Shown: positions 9,547 through 18,321 of the stretch, piece after piece
Numbering within the stretch: position 1 is the stretch's first letter
How the letters are laid out: every line of letters begins with the position of its first letter
The notes under the pieces: model-generated
Databases searched by the model: none
Seen by the model: the letters and a program-made list of their open reading frames with translations, nothing else
What the model was told of the DNA's origin: nothing
Translations under genes and position numbers: made by a program
Assembly: GCF_013155365.1 (NCBI RefSeq)
Contig: NZ_JABJRA010000001.1
Span: 474,492 to 538,491 of the forward strand
Source: Nocardioides sp. zg-DK7169
GTDB lineage: Bacteria; Actinomycetota; Actinomycetes; Propionibacteriales; Nocardioidaceae
Reading direction: 5' to 3'
Length of the DNA: 64,000 bases

Positions 9547-10152
9547 GTGGCGGGTGTGGGAGAGCAGGGGCGGCGGTGGCCGGGGCACTCGGTGCTGCAG
9601 GTGCCGGTGCCGGCGCTGGAGCGGTTCGTGCGGGCGCGGACCCGCCACCACGACCCGGCGTACCTCTCCCCCGACCCGGCCCACGTCCACGCGCACGTCA
9701 CCGTCCTCGGCCCGTTCCTGCCCGAGGTCGGTGACGGCGTGGGCGACGACGTGCGCGCCCGGGTCGGGGCGGTGGCGGCCGCGGTGGCGCCGTTCGACTT
9801 CCGGCTCGCGCGGCTGGCGACCTTCCCCAACGGGATCATCCACCTGGTGCCCGAGCCCGACACGGGGTTCCGCGAGCTGACCGCCCGGCTGGTCGAGGCG
9901 TTCCCGCAGTGCGCGCCGTACGACGGGGCGTTCGGCAGCCTCGAGGCCCTCCAGCCCCACCTCACCCTCGACCTGCGCGTCAGCGAGCCGGGCGAGGTGG
10001 TCACCGAGGAGTCGACCCGCGCCCTGTTGGACACCCTGCTCGACGAGCCGCTGCCGCTGGAGTGCCGCGCCGACCGGGTGGACCTCGCGTGGTACGAGCA
10101 GGACCGCTGCGGCACCCTCGCGTCCTGGCGGCTCGGCGCCCCTCTCGACTAG
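9547..10152 (+). CDS. 2'-5' RNA ligase-like 2H phosphoesterase
   Basis: About 201 residues. The two HxT/S signatures of the 2H phosphoesterase superfamily are present: HVTV near residue 50 and HLTL near residue 138. The family acts on 2',5'- or cyclic phosphodiester bonds in RNA or small nucleotides; the substrate here is unknown. GTG 9547 is preceded by GAGGGACTGAGAGG; an in-frame GTG at 9556 is a second candidate. The stop overlaps the end of the convergent TetR gene by 4 nt. Confidence 0.75.
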   Translation: MAGVGEQGRRWPGHSVLQVPVPALERFVRARTRHHDPAYLSPDPAHVHAHVTVLGPFLPEVGDGVGDDVRARVGAVAAAVAPFDFRLARLATFPNGIIHLVPEPDTGFRELTARLVEAFPQCAPYDGAFGSLEALQPHLTLDLRVSEPGEVVTEESTRALLDTLLDEPLPLECRADRVDLAWYEQDRCGTLASWRLGAPLD

Positions 10153-10718
10153 CGGCTCCGCGCCTCCTGCGGCACCCGCGCCCGGATCCCGTCCACCACG
10201 ATCGCCAGGCCGAGCGGGAAGTCCGAGGCGCTGCGCGGCTCGTCGGCGATCGCGCCGGCGCTGCCGGCCTGGAGGTGGGTCTGCTCGTCGAGGGTGTGGC
10301 CGAGCACGAAATGCAGCAGCGTGTCCGCGGCGGTGGCCGCGAGCGCCGGCGGGAGCCCGGCATCGGCGAGCACCCCGACCAGCGCGTCGTACGGCGCGCT
10401 CGCCCCGAGCCCGAAGGCGCGCACGGTGGCGACCAGCTCGGCGCCGTCGCGGTAGGCCAGCAGCGCCTCGCGCAGCCCGGTGCACACGGCCGTCACCTGC
10501 GCGTCCCACGCCCCCGGCGCGACCGGACGCGCGCCCCGCGCGAGCACCTCGTCGGCGACCGCGGCCAGCAGCGTCTGCTTGTTGGCGAAGTGGTGGTAGA
10601 GCGCGCTGGGGCGTACGCCGAGCTCGGTGCCGAGGCGGCGCATGGTGAGGTCGGACAGGCCGAAGCGGTCCAGCACGTCCAGCGCCCGCTCGACCACGTC
10701 CTCGCGGTGGTTGCGCAC
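10149..10718 (-). CDS. bioQ: TetR-family repressor, probable biotin regulator BioQ
   Basis: 189 residues with an N-terminal TetR helix-turn-helix (about residues 25-50, TMRRLGTELGVRPSALYHHF) and a ligand-binding C-terminal region. It is divergent from bioYMN. The intervening DNA holds two boxes of the form TGAnC-N3-GTTCA, closely like the BioQ operator TGAAC-N3-GTTAC described in Corynebacterium and Mycobacterium. BioQ assignment rests on this context and operator, not on recognising BioQ-specific residues; a generic TetR is the alternative. Confidence 0.7.
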   Translation of the reverse strand: MRNHREDVVERALDVLDRFGLSDLTMRRLGTELGVRPSALYHHFANKQTLLAAVADEVLARGARPVAPGAWDAQVTAVCTGLREALLAYRDGAELVATVRAFGLGASAPYDALVGVLADAGLPPALAATAADTLLHFVLGHTLDEQTHLQAGSAGAIADEPRSASDFPLGLAIVVDGIRARVPQEARSR

Positions 10719-10792
10719 CCGCCCTCCTCGCCTCGCCGGCCGGCCCCGCCGTCGGGACCCTCGTTGACCCGGCTGGTCCCCTCACCCTAACC

Positions 10793-10820
10793 TGAACGCC
10801 GTTCACCTGACCACCGTTCA
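10793..10820. promoter_or_regulatory. Two tandem BioQ-type operators in front of bioY
   Basis: TGAACGCCGTTCA (10793-10805) is a 13-bp inverted repeat and TGACCACCGTTCA (10808-10820) is a second, weaker copy 15 bp downstream. They begin at the end of a TAACCT -10 candidate (10788-10793), so repressor binding would block bioYMN transcription and possibly the divergent bioQ promoter. Confidence 0.75.
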
Positions 10821-10842
10821 GGTTTCGCCCGGAAGAGGTCCC

Positions 10843-11463
10843 ATGAGCAGCACCGTCACCCGTCGCCTCACCCCCGCCGACCTGGCGCTGGTCGCCGCCT
10901 TCGCCGCCCTGATCGCGGTGTGCGCGCTCCTGCCCGCCCTGAAGGTCGGCGCCGGCCTGGTGCCGATCACGCTGCAGACCTTCGCGGTGCTGCTCACCGG
11001 CGCGCTGCTCGGGCCGTGGCGCGGCTTCCTCTCGGTCTGCCTCTACGTCGCCGTCGGCGCGGCCGGGATGCCGGTCTTCTCCGGGGGCGCCGCGGGGCTG
11101 GCCGTGCTCCAGGGCCCGACCGCGGGCTACCTGGTCGGCTTCCCGTTCGCGGCCGCGCTGTGCGGCCTGCTGGTCGGGCGGCTGCTCCCGCGGCGCGCCA
11201 CCCGGGTCGGCGTCCCGCTCGTCCTCGTGGCCGGCCTGACCAGCAGCGCGCTGTTCATCCACACCTTCGGCATGGCCGGACTGGTCTGGCGCGCCGACAT
11301 GACCTGGTCGCAGGCCTGGAACGTCGACAAGGTCTTCTGGATCGGCGACGTCATCAAGAACGTCTGCATGGCCGTGGTCGCCACCGCCGTGCACCGCGCC
11401 TTCCCCGACCTGCTCCCTCGCCGCCCGCGCCGCGCCGGCCGCCCCGCCCCGGCGACCGCGTGA
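10843..11463 (+). CDS. bioY: Biotin ECF transporter S component BioY
   Basis: 206 residues, about six hydrophobic helices. BioY hallmarks are PITLQTFAVLLTGALLGPWRG and GPTAGYLVGFP. It captures biotin in the membrane and works with the BioM ATPase and BioN transmembrane protein, which follow with GTGA overlaps. ATG 10843 is preceded by GGAAGAGG. Likely repressed when biotin is plentiful through the adjacent operators. Confidence 0.93.
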   Translation: MSSTVTRRLTPADLALVAAFAALIAVCALLPALKVGAGLVPITLQTFAVLLTGALLGPWRGFLSVCLYVAVGAAGMPVFSGGAAGLAVLQGPTAGYLVGFPFAAALCGLLVGRLLPRRATRVGVPLVLVAGLTSSALFIHTFGMAGLVWRADMTWSQAWNVDKVFWIGDVIKNVCMAVVATAVHRAFPDLLPRRPRRAGRPAPATA

Positions 11464-12146
11464 GCATCGGGCTCGACCGCGTCGGCGTCACCGTCCCGGG
11501 CCCCGACGGGCCGCTGACCATCCTCGAGGAGACGACCCTCGACCTGACCGAGCGGCGGATCGCGCTGATCGGCCCCAACGGCTCGGGCAAGTCGACCCTC
11601 GCGCGGCTGGTCAACGGCCTGGTCGAGGCGTCCACGGGACAGGTCACCGTGGACGGCCTCGACGTGGCCACCCAGGGCCGTGAGGTACGCCGCCGCGTCG
11701 GGTTCGTCTTCACCGACCCGGCCGCGCAGCTGGTCATGCCGACCGCGGTCGAGGACGTCGCGCTCTCGCTGCGCCGCGCCCACCGCAACCGCGCCGAGCG
11801 GCAGCGCGCCGCGCTCGCGGTCCTCGAGGCGCACGGGCTCGCCGACCTGGCCGACCGCAGCGTGCACGCGCTCTCCGGGGGCCAGCGCCAGCTGCTCGCG
11901 CTGGCCGGAGTGCTCGCCACCGGACCCTCCGTGCTGGTCGCCGACGAGCCCACGACCCTGCTGGACCTGCGCAACTCCCGCCGCGTCGCCGACCTGCTCT
12001 TCGGCCTGGAGCAGCAGCTGGTGCTGGTCACCCACGACCTCGACCTCGCGTCCCGCTGCGAGCGGGCGCTGGTCGTCGACGGCGGCCGGGTCGTGCACGA
12101 CGGCACCGGTGCGGACGCGGTCGCGCACTACCGGGCGACCGCGTGA
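11460..12146 (+). CDS. bioM: Biotin ECF transporter ATPase BioM
   Basis: 228 residues, a single ABC ATPase domain. Walker A GPNGSGKST (about residues 38-46), signature LSGGQRQ (about residue 138), Walker B VLVADEP and the H-loop VTHDLD are intact. It energises BioY through BioN. The GTG start overlaps the bioY stop and its own stop overlaps the bioN start, indicating tight co-translation. Confidence 0.92.
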   Translation: MSIGLDRVGVTVPGPDGPLTILEETTLDLTERRIALIGPNGSGKSTLARLVNGLVEASTGQVTVDGLDVATQGREVRRRVGFVFTDPAAQLVMPTAVEDVALSLRRAHRNRAERQRAALAVLEAHGLADLADRSVHALSGGQRQLLALAGVLATGPSVLVADEPTTLLDLRNSRRVADLLFGLEQQLVLVTHDLDLASRCERALVVDGGRVVHDGTGADAVAHYRATA

Positions 12147-12751
12147 GCGACCCGCTGCTCGGGGACTACCGCCCCGGCGACACCGTGCTGCACCGGCTCC
12201 CGGCCGGCGCCAAGCTGCTCGCCCTGGCGGTCGGCGGCACCGTCGTCGCGCTGCGCTCGCCGACGATCGGCCTGGTCGCGCTCGCGGTCTCGCTGGTCCT
12301 CGTGGCAGTGTCCGGCATGGGCCTGCGCCGCACCCTGCGCGCGCTGCGGCGGATCGCCGTGGTCGTCGTCCTGCTCGGCGCGTTCGCGGTCTGGCAGCAC
12401 GGCTGGTGGCGCGCGGTCGAGTCGGTCGCCGACCTGGTGGCCCTGGTGCTGGCCGCGACGGTGCTCACCGCGACCACCTCGGTCGACGAGCTGCTCGACA
12501 CCCTCACCCGGCTGCTGCGCCCCCTGCGCCGGCTCGGGGTGGACCCGGAGACCGTCGCGCTGGCGTTCTCGCTGACCCTGCGCGCCATCCCGACCACCCT
12601 GGAGATCGCCCGGGAGACCCGGCAGGCCGCCATCGCCCGCGGCCTGCAGCGCGACCCGCGCGCCCTGCTCGTCCCGCTGGTGATCCGCGTCGTCGCCGAG
12701 GCGCGCAGCACCGGCCAGGCGCTCCAGGCCCGCGGGATCGGCGAGGACTGA
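12143..12751 (+). CDS. bioN: Biotin ECF transporter transmembrane component BioN
   Basis: 202 residues, EcfT/CbiQ-type membrane protein. The coupling-helix Ala-Arg-Gly signatures AIARGLQR and QARGIGED near the C-terminus bind the ATPase. Last gene of bioYMN; a strong GC hairpin follows its stop codon. Confidence 0.92.
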   Translation: MSDPLLGDYRPGDTVLHRLPAGAKLLALAVGGTVVALRSPTIGLVALAVSLVLVAVSGMGLRRTLRALRRIAVVVVLLGAFAVWQHGWWRAVESVADLVALVLAATVLTATTSVDELLDTLTRLLRPLRRLGVDPETVALAFSLTLRAIPTTLEIARETRQAAIARGLQRDPRALLVPLVIRVVAEARSTGQALQARGIGED

Positions 12752-12752
12752 G

Positions 12753-12783
12753 TCCTGCGCCGCGCGGGTCGCGCGGCGCAGGA
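12753..12783. terminator. Hairpin terminator after bioN (shared with the convergent gene)
   Basis: A perfect 13-bp stem (TCCTGCGCCGCGC with its complement) around a 5-nt loop, starting 2 bp after the bioN stop and ending 3 bp before the stop of the convergent SnoaL-like gene. It lacks a T-tract but is suited to act in both directions. Confidence 0.7.
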
Positions 12784-12786
12784 GCC

Positions 12787-13236
12787 TCAGGGCTGGGCGG
12801 GCTCGACCAGCCAGTCACCGGTGCCGTACGGGTCCTCCAGCGGCTGCGAGCCGTGCTCGTGGACGATCCGCCAGACCCGGTCCTCACGGCGGCGCACCAC
12901 CCAGGTCATCCGCATGGGCAGCGGGCGCGGCTTGCCGTCGCCCTCGAACTGGTACTCGATGACGCCGCACACGGTGGCGAGGTCACCGCTCTCGAAGACC
13001 GCGGGCCCCTCGGTCCAGCGCCAGTCGAGCAGCCGGATGGGGGCTTGGAAGTAGTCCCGCCAGCCCTGGTGGATGCGTTCTCCGCCCTTGTTGGTCCAGC
13101 GGGGGCCCTCGACGAAGACGTAGGTGTCCTCCGCCTCGTCGAAGCAGTCGAGCACCCCCTCGAGGCTGCGGTCGCGCAGCGAGTCCAGCATCAGGGTCGC
13201 GGTGTCCAGCGGGGTTCGTTCGGGCGAAGCGATCAT
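12787..13236 (-). CDS. SnoaL-like / nuclear transport factor 2 domain protein
   Basis: 149 residues with the pattern of an NTF2-like cone fold: an early helix (LDTATLMLDSLRDRSLEGVLDCF), then strands ending VWRIVHEHGSQPL, as in DUF4440/SnoaL-3 ketosteroid-isomerase-like proteins. These bind or isomerise small molecules, and function cannot be assigned from the fold. ATG 13236 follows GAGAGGGG. It lies 64 bp downstream of the binding-protein gene on the same strand and may be co-transcribed with it. Confidence 0.65.
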   Translation of the reverse strand: MIASPERTPLDTATLMLDSLRDRSLEGVLDCFDEAEDTYVFVEGPRWTNKGGERIHQGWRDYFQAPIRLLDWRWTEGPAVFESGDLATVCGVIEYQFEGDGKPRPLPMRMTWVVRRREDRVWRIVHEHGSQPLEDPYGTGDWLVEPAQP

Positions 13237-13300
13237 GGGGTGCCCCTCTCGGGCTCGGTGATGGAGGAGCCGCAGGCCGGAGCGCCAGCGGCCGGGGTGA

Positions 13301-14887
13301 CTAGTCGGCGAGCCAGGCGCGGTCGAGGTCGCGGAGGCTGAACAGCGACGAGGCGGTGTGGCCCTTCAACCGGTGCGAGTAGGCCTCGACGTAGCGGGCC
13401 GTGACGGTCGGGATCAGCGGCACGACCTCGAGCTCGCGCTCCTGGACCGCACGCCACGCCGCGTCCGGGTCCTCGGGCGCGCCGATGGCCTCGACGAGAA
13501 GGCGGTCCAGCTCGGCGTCCGCGAACCCGGTGTAGTTGGCGCGCGACTCCGAGTGCAGGGAGGAGAAGGCGTAGATCGGCGTGTAGCCCGAGGAGAGACC
13601 GGCCTCGACGTTGAGCATCATCAGGTCGAACTCGCCCGAGACCAGCTTGGGCATGTAGGCGGCCGACTCCTGCGGGGACAGCGTCGCGTCCAGGCCCAGC
13701 TCGCGCAGGTTGGCCTGGATGACCGTGCCCAGCGAGATGCTCAACGGCTCGTTGCGCACGATCAGCTCGATCCTCGTGCCCTCCGGCACCCCGGACTCGG
13801 CCAGCGCGGCGCGGGCCTGCTCGAGGTCGGCGGCGTCGCCGTAGGTGCCGCCCAGCTCGGCGTCCCAGTGCGGCGTACCGTCCGCCAGGACGGTGGAGGC
13901 CGGTTCGGCCACGCCCTGGAACACGGTGTCGACGAGCTTGCCACGGTCGATGGCCCACGCGACCGCGCGGCGGAACGCCGGGTCGGCGCTGGGCCTGCCC
14001 GCCGCCATCGACGGGAAGATCGTCGGCATCAGCGCCGACCGGGAGGTCACCTCGACCTCGACGTCCCTCTTCTCCAGGTTGCTCACCTGGTTGAACGGCA
14101 CCATCGGCATGATGTCGGCCGCGCCGCCGACGAGGTTGGCCATCCGGGCGGCGTCCTCGGAGACGGTGCGCATCACGACACCGTCGAGGTAGGGCTGGTC
14201 CGCGACGAAGTAGTCGTCGTTGCGCTCCAGCTCCACCTGGACGCCCTGGTCCCAGGCGACGAACTTGAACGGCCCGGTGCCCATCATGGTGCGGGCGTAG
14301 GTGTCGGAGGGCAGGTACGGCTGCTCGCTGGAGATGATCGGGACCTGGGCGAGGACGCCGGCCAGGACGTCGTGACGGCGCGCGAGCGTCACGACGACGG
14401 TCTGCTCGTCGGGGGTGTCGACCTGCGTGATCGGGGAGAGCCCGGCGAACCAGATGGAGGCGTTCTCCGGGTCGAGCACGGTCTCGATGGTGAACGCGAC
14501 GTCCTCGGCGCCCAGCGGCGTGCCGTCGTGGAAGCTCACGCCCTCCCGGATCGGGATCGTGACGGTCAGACCGTCCTTGCTGAGGCGCGGCGGGGCCGTG
14601 GCCAGCTCGTTCTCGAGCTCGCCCTCCTCGGTCCAGCGGTACAGCGTGTTGTAGACGAGTCCGACCAGGTTGTAGGTCGCGAAGACGTTGTACTTCAACG
14701 GGTCGAGGCTGGTCGGGTTGGCCACCCAGTCGATCGTGACGGTGCCGCCACGCTGGGGCGATCCGTCGGACCCGGCCCCACCTCCTCCGCCCTGGCCCCC
14801 GGAGCCACACCCCGCGAGGACGAGCGCCAAGGCGCTCCCCACGATCACCGAGCGCCCGAGATGACGCCACCTGCGCCGAGCACGCAT
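13301..14887 (-). CDS. Extracellular solute-binding lipoprotein, family 5 (peptide/nickel type)
   Basis: 528 residues. A lipoprotein signal with lipobox LAGC (about residue 25) is followed by a Gly/Ser linker and a family-5 binding protein body (TVTIDWVANPTSLDP, ALMPTIFPSM). Such proteins deliver oligopeptides or similar cargo to DppBCDF-type importers. No permease or ATPase gene lies beside it. ATG 14887 is chosen because GAAGGAG precedes it; a longer reading from 14923 would start inside an operator-like palindrome. Confidence 0.85.
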   Translation of the reverse strand: MRARRRWRHLGRSVIVGSALALVLAGCGSGGQGGGGGAGSDGSPQRGGTVTIDWVANPTSLDPLKYNVFATYNLVGLVYNTLYRWTEEGELENELATAPPRLSKDGLTVTIPIREGVSFHDGTPLGAEDVAFTIETVLDPENASIWFAGLSPITQVDTPDEQTVVVTLARRHDVLAGVLAQVPIISSEQPYLPSDTYARTMMGTGPFKFVAWDQGVQVELERNDDYFVADQPYLDGVVMRTVSEDAARMANLVGGAADIMPMVPFNQVSNLEKRDVEVEVTSRSALMPTIFPSMAAGRPSADPAFRRAVAWAIDRGKLVDTVFQGVAEPASTVLADGTPHWDAELGGTYGDAADLEQARAALAESGVPEGTRIELIVRNEPLSISLGTVIQANLRELGLDATLSPQESAAYMPKLVSGEFDLMMLNVEAGLSSGYTPIYAFSSLHSESRANYTGFADAELDRLLVEAIGAPEDPDAAWRAVQERELEVVPLIPTVTARYVEAYSHRLKGHTASSLFSLRDLDRAWLAD

Positions 14888-14916
14888 GGACCACTCCTTC
14901 ACTTGTTTCGTCACGC

Positions 14917-14929
14917 GGAACAATGTTCC
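14917..14929. promoter_or_regulatory. Operator-like palindrome upstream of the binding-protein gene
   Basis: GGAACAATGTTCC, a 13-bp dyad extended by CG on both flanks, lies 30 bp before the ATG and likely overlaps the promoter. The regulator is not encoded next door and cannot be named. Confidence 0.5.
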
Positions 14930-15046
14930 ACGGCGTGGAAGGAGGCTAAGGCGCCATCGTGATCTGCGTCAACAGTCAGGTCGCGTCCGCTGTCCGCGGC
15001 TGCGCGCGGGGTCGGCGCAGCCGCTCACCCGGCGAGGGTGGGCCCG

Positions 15047-15098
15047 CTCAGCGCGACGGTGTGCGCAGGACCCTCAGCGCGACGGCGTGAGGAGGAAC
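15047..15098. repeat. Duplicated 3' end of the neighbouring gene (26-bp tandem)
   Basis: The 26 bp that include the last codons and stop of the minus-strand gene ending at 15074 (CTCAGCGCGACGG...) recur immediately downstream at 15047 with 22 of 26 matches. It resembles the larger 3'-end duplication behind ilvC. Confidence 0.6.
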
Positions 15099-15562
15099 GG
15101 CGTGCCGGGCGCACGCCGCAGCACCGGGGCGTCCACCCAGGTCATCCCGAGCAGCGTGCCGTCGGGGCGAAGCCGCAGCTCGTCGCGCACCCAGCGCCAC
15201 GGACGCCGCGCGTCGGCGGCGTAGGCGACCACGACAGCGGGGCGCCCGTCGGCGAAGGACGCCCCGATGCTCGCCCGCATGGCCAGGACCTCCTCCGTCG
15301 CGCCGTCGCGACGGCGTACGACGTTGGCGCCGGCGATCCCGTCACCGTCGGCACCGTCGTCGCGGAACCGCTTGCCCTGCCAGCGCGGCAGCCCGACCAG
15401 GCCGAGGCCCAGCGGGGCGACGCGGGTCAGCGGGCGCGCGAACGACGCCCGGAGGTCGCCGGACACCTCGGCGCGCAGGTCCGCGAGGCCGGGGGCGGGC
15501 AGGTCGCCCCACTCCCGCGCCAGCGCGAGCACGCCGACGCCGCCCTGCGGGGCCACGCTCAC
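15074..15562 (-). CDS. Conserved-looking hypothetical protein
   Basis: 162 residues, not confidently recognised. Its second half has LPRWQGKRFRDDG, a motif reminiscent of DUF4334-type proteins, and WRWVRDELRLRPDGTLLGMT, suggesting a small beta-rich enzyme-like domain; no signal peptide or membrane segment. The GTG start (15562) overlaps the amidase stop as GTGA, so it is translated with the amidase, though I cannot say what it adds to that function. Confidence 0.55.
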   Translation of the reverse strand: MSVAPQGGVGVLALAREWGDLPAPGLADLRAEVSGDLRASFARPLTRVAPLGLGLVGLPRWQGKRFRDDGADGDGIAGANVVRRRDGATEEVLAMRASIGASFADGRPAVVVAYAADARRPWRWVRDELRLRPDGTLLGMTWVDAPVLRRAPGTPFLLTPSR

Positions 15563-16971
15563 CACCCGGGCGCCGTACGGTGCGCCCACGGCGCCGCGGC
15601 CTCGATCTGCGCGGAGACCGAGAGCAGCAGCTCCTCCTCGGCCGGGCGGGCCGCGAGCATCACGCCGACCGGCAGGTCGTCGGGCGTCCAGTGCAGCGGC
15701 AGCGAGACCGCGGGCATCCCGGTGACGTTCCAGGCCGAGGTCCACGGGGTGAATGCCTTCTGCGCCTCGAAGTCGCGCTCCGGGTCGGCGTCGTCGCGCA
15801 GCGCGCCGACCGGGACCGGCGGGGAGGCGAGCGTCGGGGTCAGCACCAGGTCGTACGGCGCGAGCGCGACGAGCGCCTCGGCGGCGTAGCGGCGCAGCGC
15901 GCCGATGGCGAGGCCGAACTCGGGACCGCTCACGGCCCGGCCGCGCTCGGTGAGCCAGCGGGTCAGCGGCCGCAACCGGTCCTCGCGCCCGGCGGGGGCG
16001 GTGGACAGCGCGGTCAGCACCGCCCAGCAGGTCTCGAAGACGGGGACCGCCTCCGGTGGCAGCGGCACCGCGACGTCCTCCACCTCGTGGCCCAGCGACT
16101 CCAACAGGCGCGAGGCGTACTCCCAGGCGCGCACGCACTCCGGGTCGACCGAGACCTCGGAGATCACCGGCGCGACGAACCGGGCCACCCGCAGCCGGCC
16201 CGGCTCCCTGTCGCAGGCCGCGAGGAACGACCCGCCCGGCGCGGGCGCCCAGGACGGATCGCCGGCGCGCCGCCCGGCGAGCACGTCGAGCAGCGCGGCG
16301 GCGTCGCGGACCGTGCGCGCGATCGAGCCGGCGGTGCCGAGCCCGATCGGGTCGCCGTACATCGGATAGCCGCTGATCCGCCCGCGGCTGGGCTTGAGCC
16401 CGACCAGGCCGCAGCAGGAGGCGGGGATCCGGATCGAGCCACCCCCGTCCGAGCCCTGCGCGAGCGGCACCAGCCCGGCCGCCACCGCCGCGGCGGCACC
16501 GCCGGAGGAGCCGCCGGCCGTGCGGGTGCGGTCCCAGGGAGTCACGGCGGGCGGGGCGACGTCGGGCTCGGTGTAGCAGGGCGAGCCGAACTCCGGCGTG
16601 TTGGTCTTGCCGAGGCTGACCAGGCCCGCGGCCTCGATGGCCAGGGTCACCGCGTCGGAGACCTCCGGTACGTGGTCGTCGTACGCCGCGGAGCCGAAGG
16701 TGGTGCGGACGCCCGCGGTGAGGTTGAGGTCCTTGATCGCGGTCGGGACGCCGTACAGCGGGCCGGTCGCCTCGCCCGGTCCGGGGACGCCCGGGCCGAG
16801 GTCGCGCGCGGCCCGGCGGGCGCGGTCGGGAGTGAGCGTGACGAACGCGCCGACCGAGTCGAGCCGGTCGGCGCGTTCGAGGTAGTGCTCGGTGAGCTCG
16901 AGGGGCGACACCTCGCGGCGCCGCACCAGCTCGCCCTGCTCGAGCGCCGTCAGGTCGTGGAGGTCGGCCAT
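15559..16971 (-). CDS. Amidase signature (AS) family amidohydrolase
   Basis: 470 residues. The Ser-cisSer-Lys triad is visible: Lys in AIKDLN (residue 80), cis-Ser in GGSSGG (about 155) and nucleophilic Ser in [12 protein letters not shown] (about 179). AS enzymes hydrolyse amides, or in GatA act on tRNA; the absence of gatB/gatC neighbours and the divergent C-terminus favour a catabolic amidase of unknown substrate. A TAGCGT box 6 nt before the ATG suggests a leaderless transcript. Confidence 0.88.
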   Translation of the reverse strand: MADLHDLTALEQGELVRRREVSPLELTEHYLERADRLDSVGAFVTLTPDRARRAARDLGPGVPGPGEATGPLYGVPTAIKDLNLTAGVRTTFGSAAYDDHVPEVSDAVTLAIEAAGLVSLGKTNTPEFGSPCYTEPDVAPPAVTPWDRTRTAGGSSGGAAAAVAAGLVPLAQGSDGGGSIRIPASCCGLVGLKPSRGRISGYPMYGDPIGLGTAGSIARTVRDAAALLDVLAGRRAGDPSWAPAPGGSFLAACDREPGRLRVARFVAPVISEVSVDPECVRAWEYASRLLESLGHEVEDVAVPLPPEAVPVFETCWAVLTALSTAPAGREDRLRPLTRWLTERGRAVSGPEFGLAIGALRRYAAEALVALAPYDLVLTPTLASPPVPVGALRDDADPERDFEAQKAFTPWTSAWNVTGMPAVSLPLHWTPDDLPVGVMLAARPAEEELLLSVSAQIEAAAPWAHRTAPGW

Positions 16972-16977
16972 GCGCAG

Positions 16978-16983
16978 ACGCTA
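16978..16983 (-). promoter_or_regulatory. Leaderless -10 box of the amidase gene
   Basis: TAGCGT with 6 nt to the ATG at 16971; no Shine-Dalgarno sequence between. Confidence 0.5.
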
Positions 16984-17006
16984 GCCGACCTCCCGGCCCG
17001 GACGGG

Positions 17007-17552
17007 TCAGGCCGCGGCGGTCTCGGAGTAGTCGACCAGCGCCTGCACGGCCGCCTGGAGCTTGCCGAAGACCTCGGCGTCGTTGAGGACGTCGACCTCG
17101 AGGGCGGACTGGGAGACGGTGACGTCCTCGAGCACGACCGCGCCGGCGATGTTGGCCGAGCGGGCGGTGTCGTTGTGCGCCCACTTGCCGCCGTACGGCG
17201 TGGGGGTGGTGCCGATGACGGCGAACGGCTTGGCGCTGAGCGCGCCGGCGCCGTACGGGCGCGAGAGCCAGTCGATGGCGTTGTTGAGCACGGCGGGCAT
17301 GGTGCCGTTGTACTCGGGGGTGACGACCAGGACGCGGTCGGCGTCGGCGACGGCCTGACGCACGGCGACCGCGGCGGCGGGAGCGTCACCCGCGTCGAGC
17401 TCCTCGTTGTAGAACGGCAGCTGGTCCAGGCCCTCGACGATCGAGAGGGTCACGCCCTCGGGGGCCTCGGCGGCGAGCTTCTCGGCGACCTTGCGGTTCA
17501 GCGAGTCGGCGCGCAGGCTGCCGACGAGGACGGCGACACGGATGGTGCTCAC
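17007..17552 (-). CDS. NADPH-dependent FMN reductase (chromate/azo/quinone reductase type)
   Basis: 181 residues with a flavodoxin-like fold. The FMN phosphate loop GSLRADSLNRKVA lies near residue 11, and PEYNGTMPAVLNNAIDW is the family hallmark. Members reduce quinones, azo dyes or chromate to limit redox cycling. GTG 17552 follows AAGGAG. The divergent TetR gene and a palindrome in the shared promoter suggest that the regulator represses this reductase until an electrophile appears. Confidence 0.88.
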   Translation of the reverse strand: MSTIRVAVLVGSLRADSLNRKVAEKLAAEAPEGVTLSIVEGLDQLPFYNEELDAGDAPAAAVAVRQAVADADRVLVVTPEYNGTMPAVLNNAIDWLSRPYGAGALSAKPFAVIGTTPTPYGGKWAHNDTARSANIAGAVVLEDVTVSQSALEVDVLNDAEVFGKLQAAVQALVDYSETAAA

Positions 17553-17595
17553 GATGGTGCTCCTTCGATCAGGGTCAGGTCTCAGTCGGACTAAA

Positions 17596-17609
17596 CGGAC
17601 CGTGGTCCG
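17596..17609. promoter_or_regulatory. TetR-type operator between FMN reductase and its regulator
   Basis: CGGACCGTGGTCCG, a 14-bp dyad extended by AAA/TTT flanks, lies 43 bp upstream of the reductase start and about 100 bp from the divergent regulator start. The position fits repression of the reductase promoter. Confidence 0.65.
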
Positions 17610-17711
17610 CTTTCATTCCCTGGACCGGCCCGGACCGGGCGTGACCTGCGTCGCGCCGCTCGGGGGCGTTCTCGCCCGCGTCCTGGTCGGGCTCTCTAGG
17701 CTGGCCGCACC

Positions 17712-18308
17712 ATGCCCGATCCCGACCTGCTGCCGCTGCTCGGCTCCGCCCCCGCGGAGCGCAGCGACGCCGCCCGCAACCGGGAGCGTCTGCTCGCGGC
17801 GGCCCACCGGCTGATCCGGGAGGACGGCCCGGAGCATCTCACGATGGAGGCGCTGGCCACCGCGGCCGGGGTCGGCAAGGGCACGGTGTTCCGCCGGTTC
17901 GGCTCGCGCGGAGGGCTGATGGCCGCCGTCCTGGACTTCTCCGAGGCCGAGTGGCAGGCCTCGGTGATCGCCGGCCCGCCGCCGCTGGGCCCGGGGGCCC
18001 CGCCCTGGGACCGGCTGGTCGCCTTCGGGCGCTCCCGCCTGCAGCGCGTGCTGGAAGCGGCCGACCTGATCCAGGCCGCCGACTTCAGCAACGCGCGCTC
18101 CGCCGCCGTGCACTCCTTCACGGCGCTGCACGTGCGCTACCTGCTCGCCGAGCTGCACACCCCCGGCGACCTGCCGCTGCTGGCCACCGCGCTGCTGGCC
18201 CCGCTCGAGGAGCCGGTGCTGCACCGCCAGGTCACCCTCGAGGGGATCGACGTGGACCGCATCCACGCTGCCTGGGTGGACCTGGCCTCCCGCATCGTCG
18301 GCCGCTGA
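17712..18308 (+). CDS. TetR/AcrR-family transcriptional regulator
   Basis: 198 residues. HTH at about residues 43-65 (TMEALATAAGVGKGTVFRRFG), followed by a helical C-terminal domain. Divergent from the FMN reductase gene, with a dyad operator between, so likely its local repressor. TAGGCT (17697-17702) lies 9 nt before the ATG, which suggests a very short or absent leader. Confidence 0.85.
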   Translation: MPDPDLLPLLGSAPAERSDAARNRERLLAAAHRLIREDGPEHLTMEALATAAGVGKGTVFRRFGSRGGLMAAVLDFSEAEWQASVIAGPPPLGPGAPPWDRLVAFGRSRLQRVLEAADLIQAADFSNARSAAVHSFTALHVRYLLAELHTPGDLPLLATALLAPLEEPVLHRQVTLEGIDVDRIHAAWVDLASRIVGR

Positions 18309-18321
18309 CCCCTCCCCCGCC

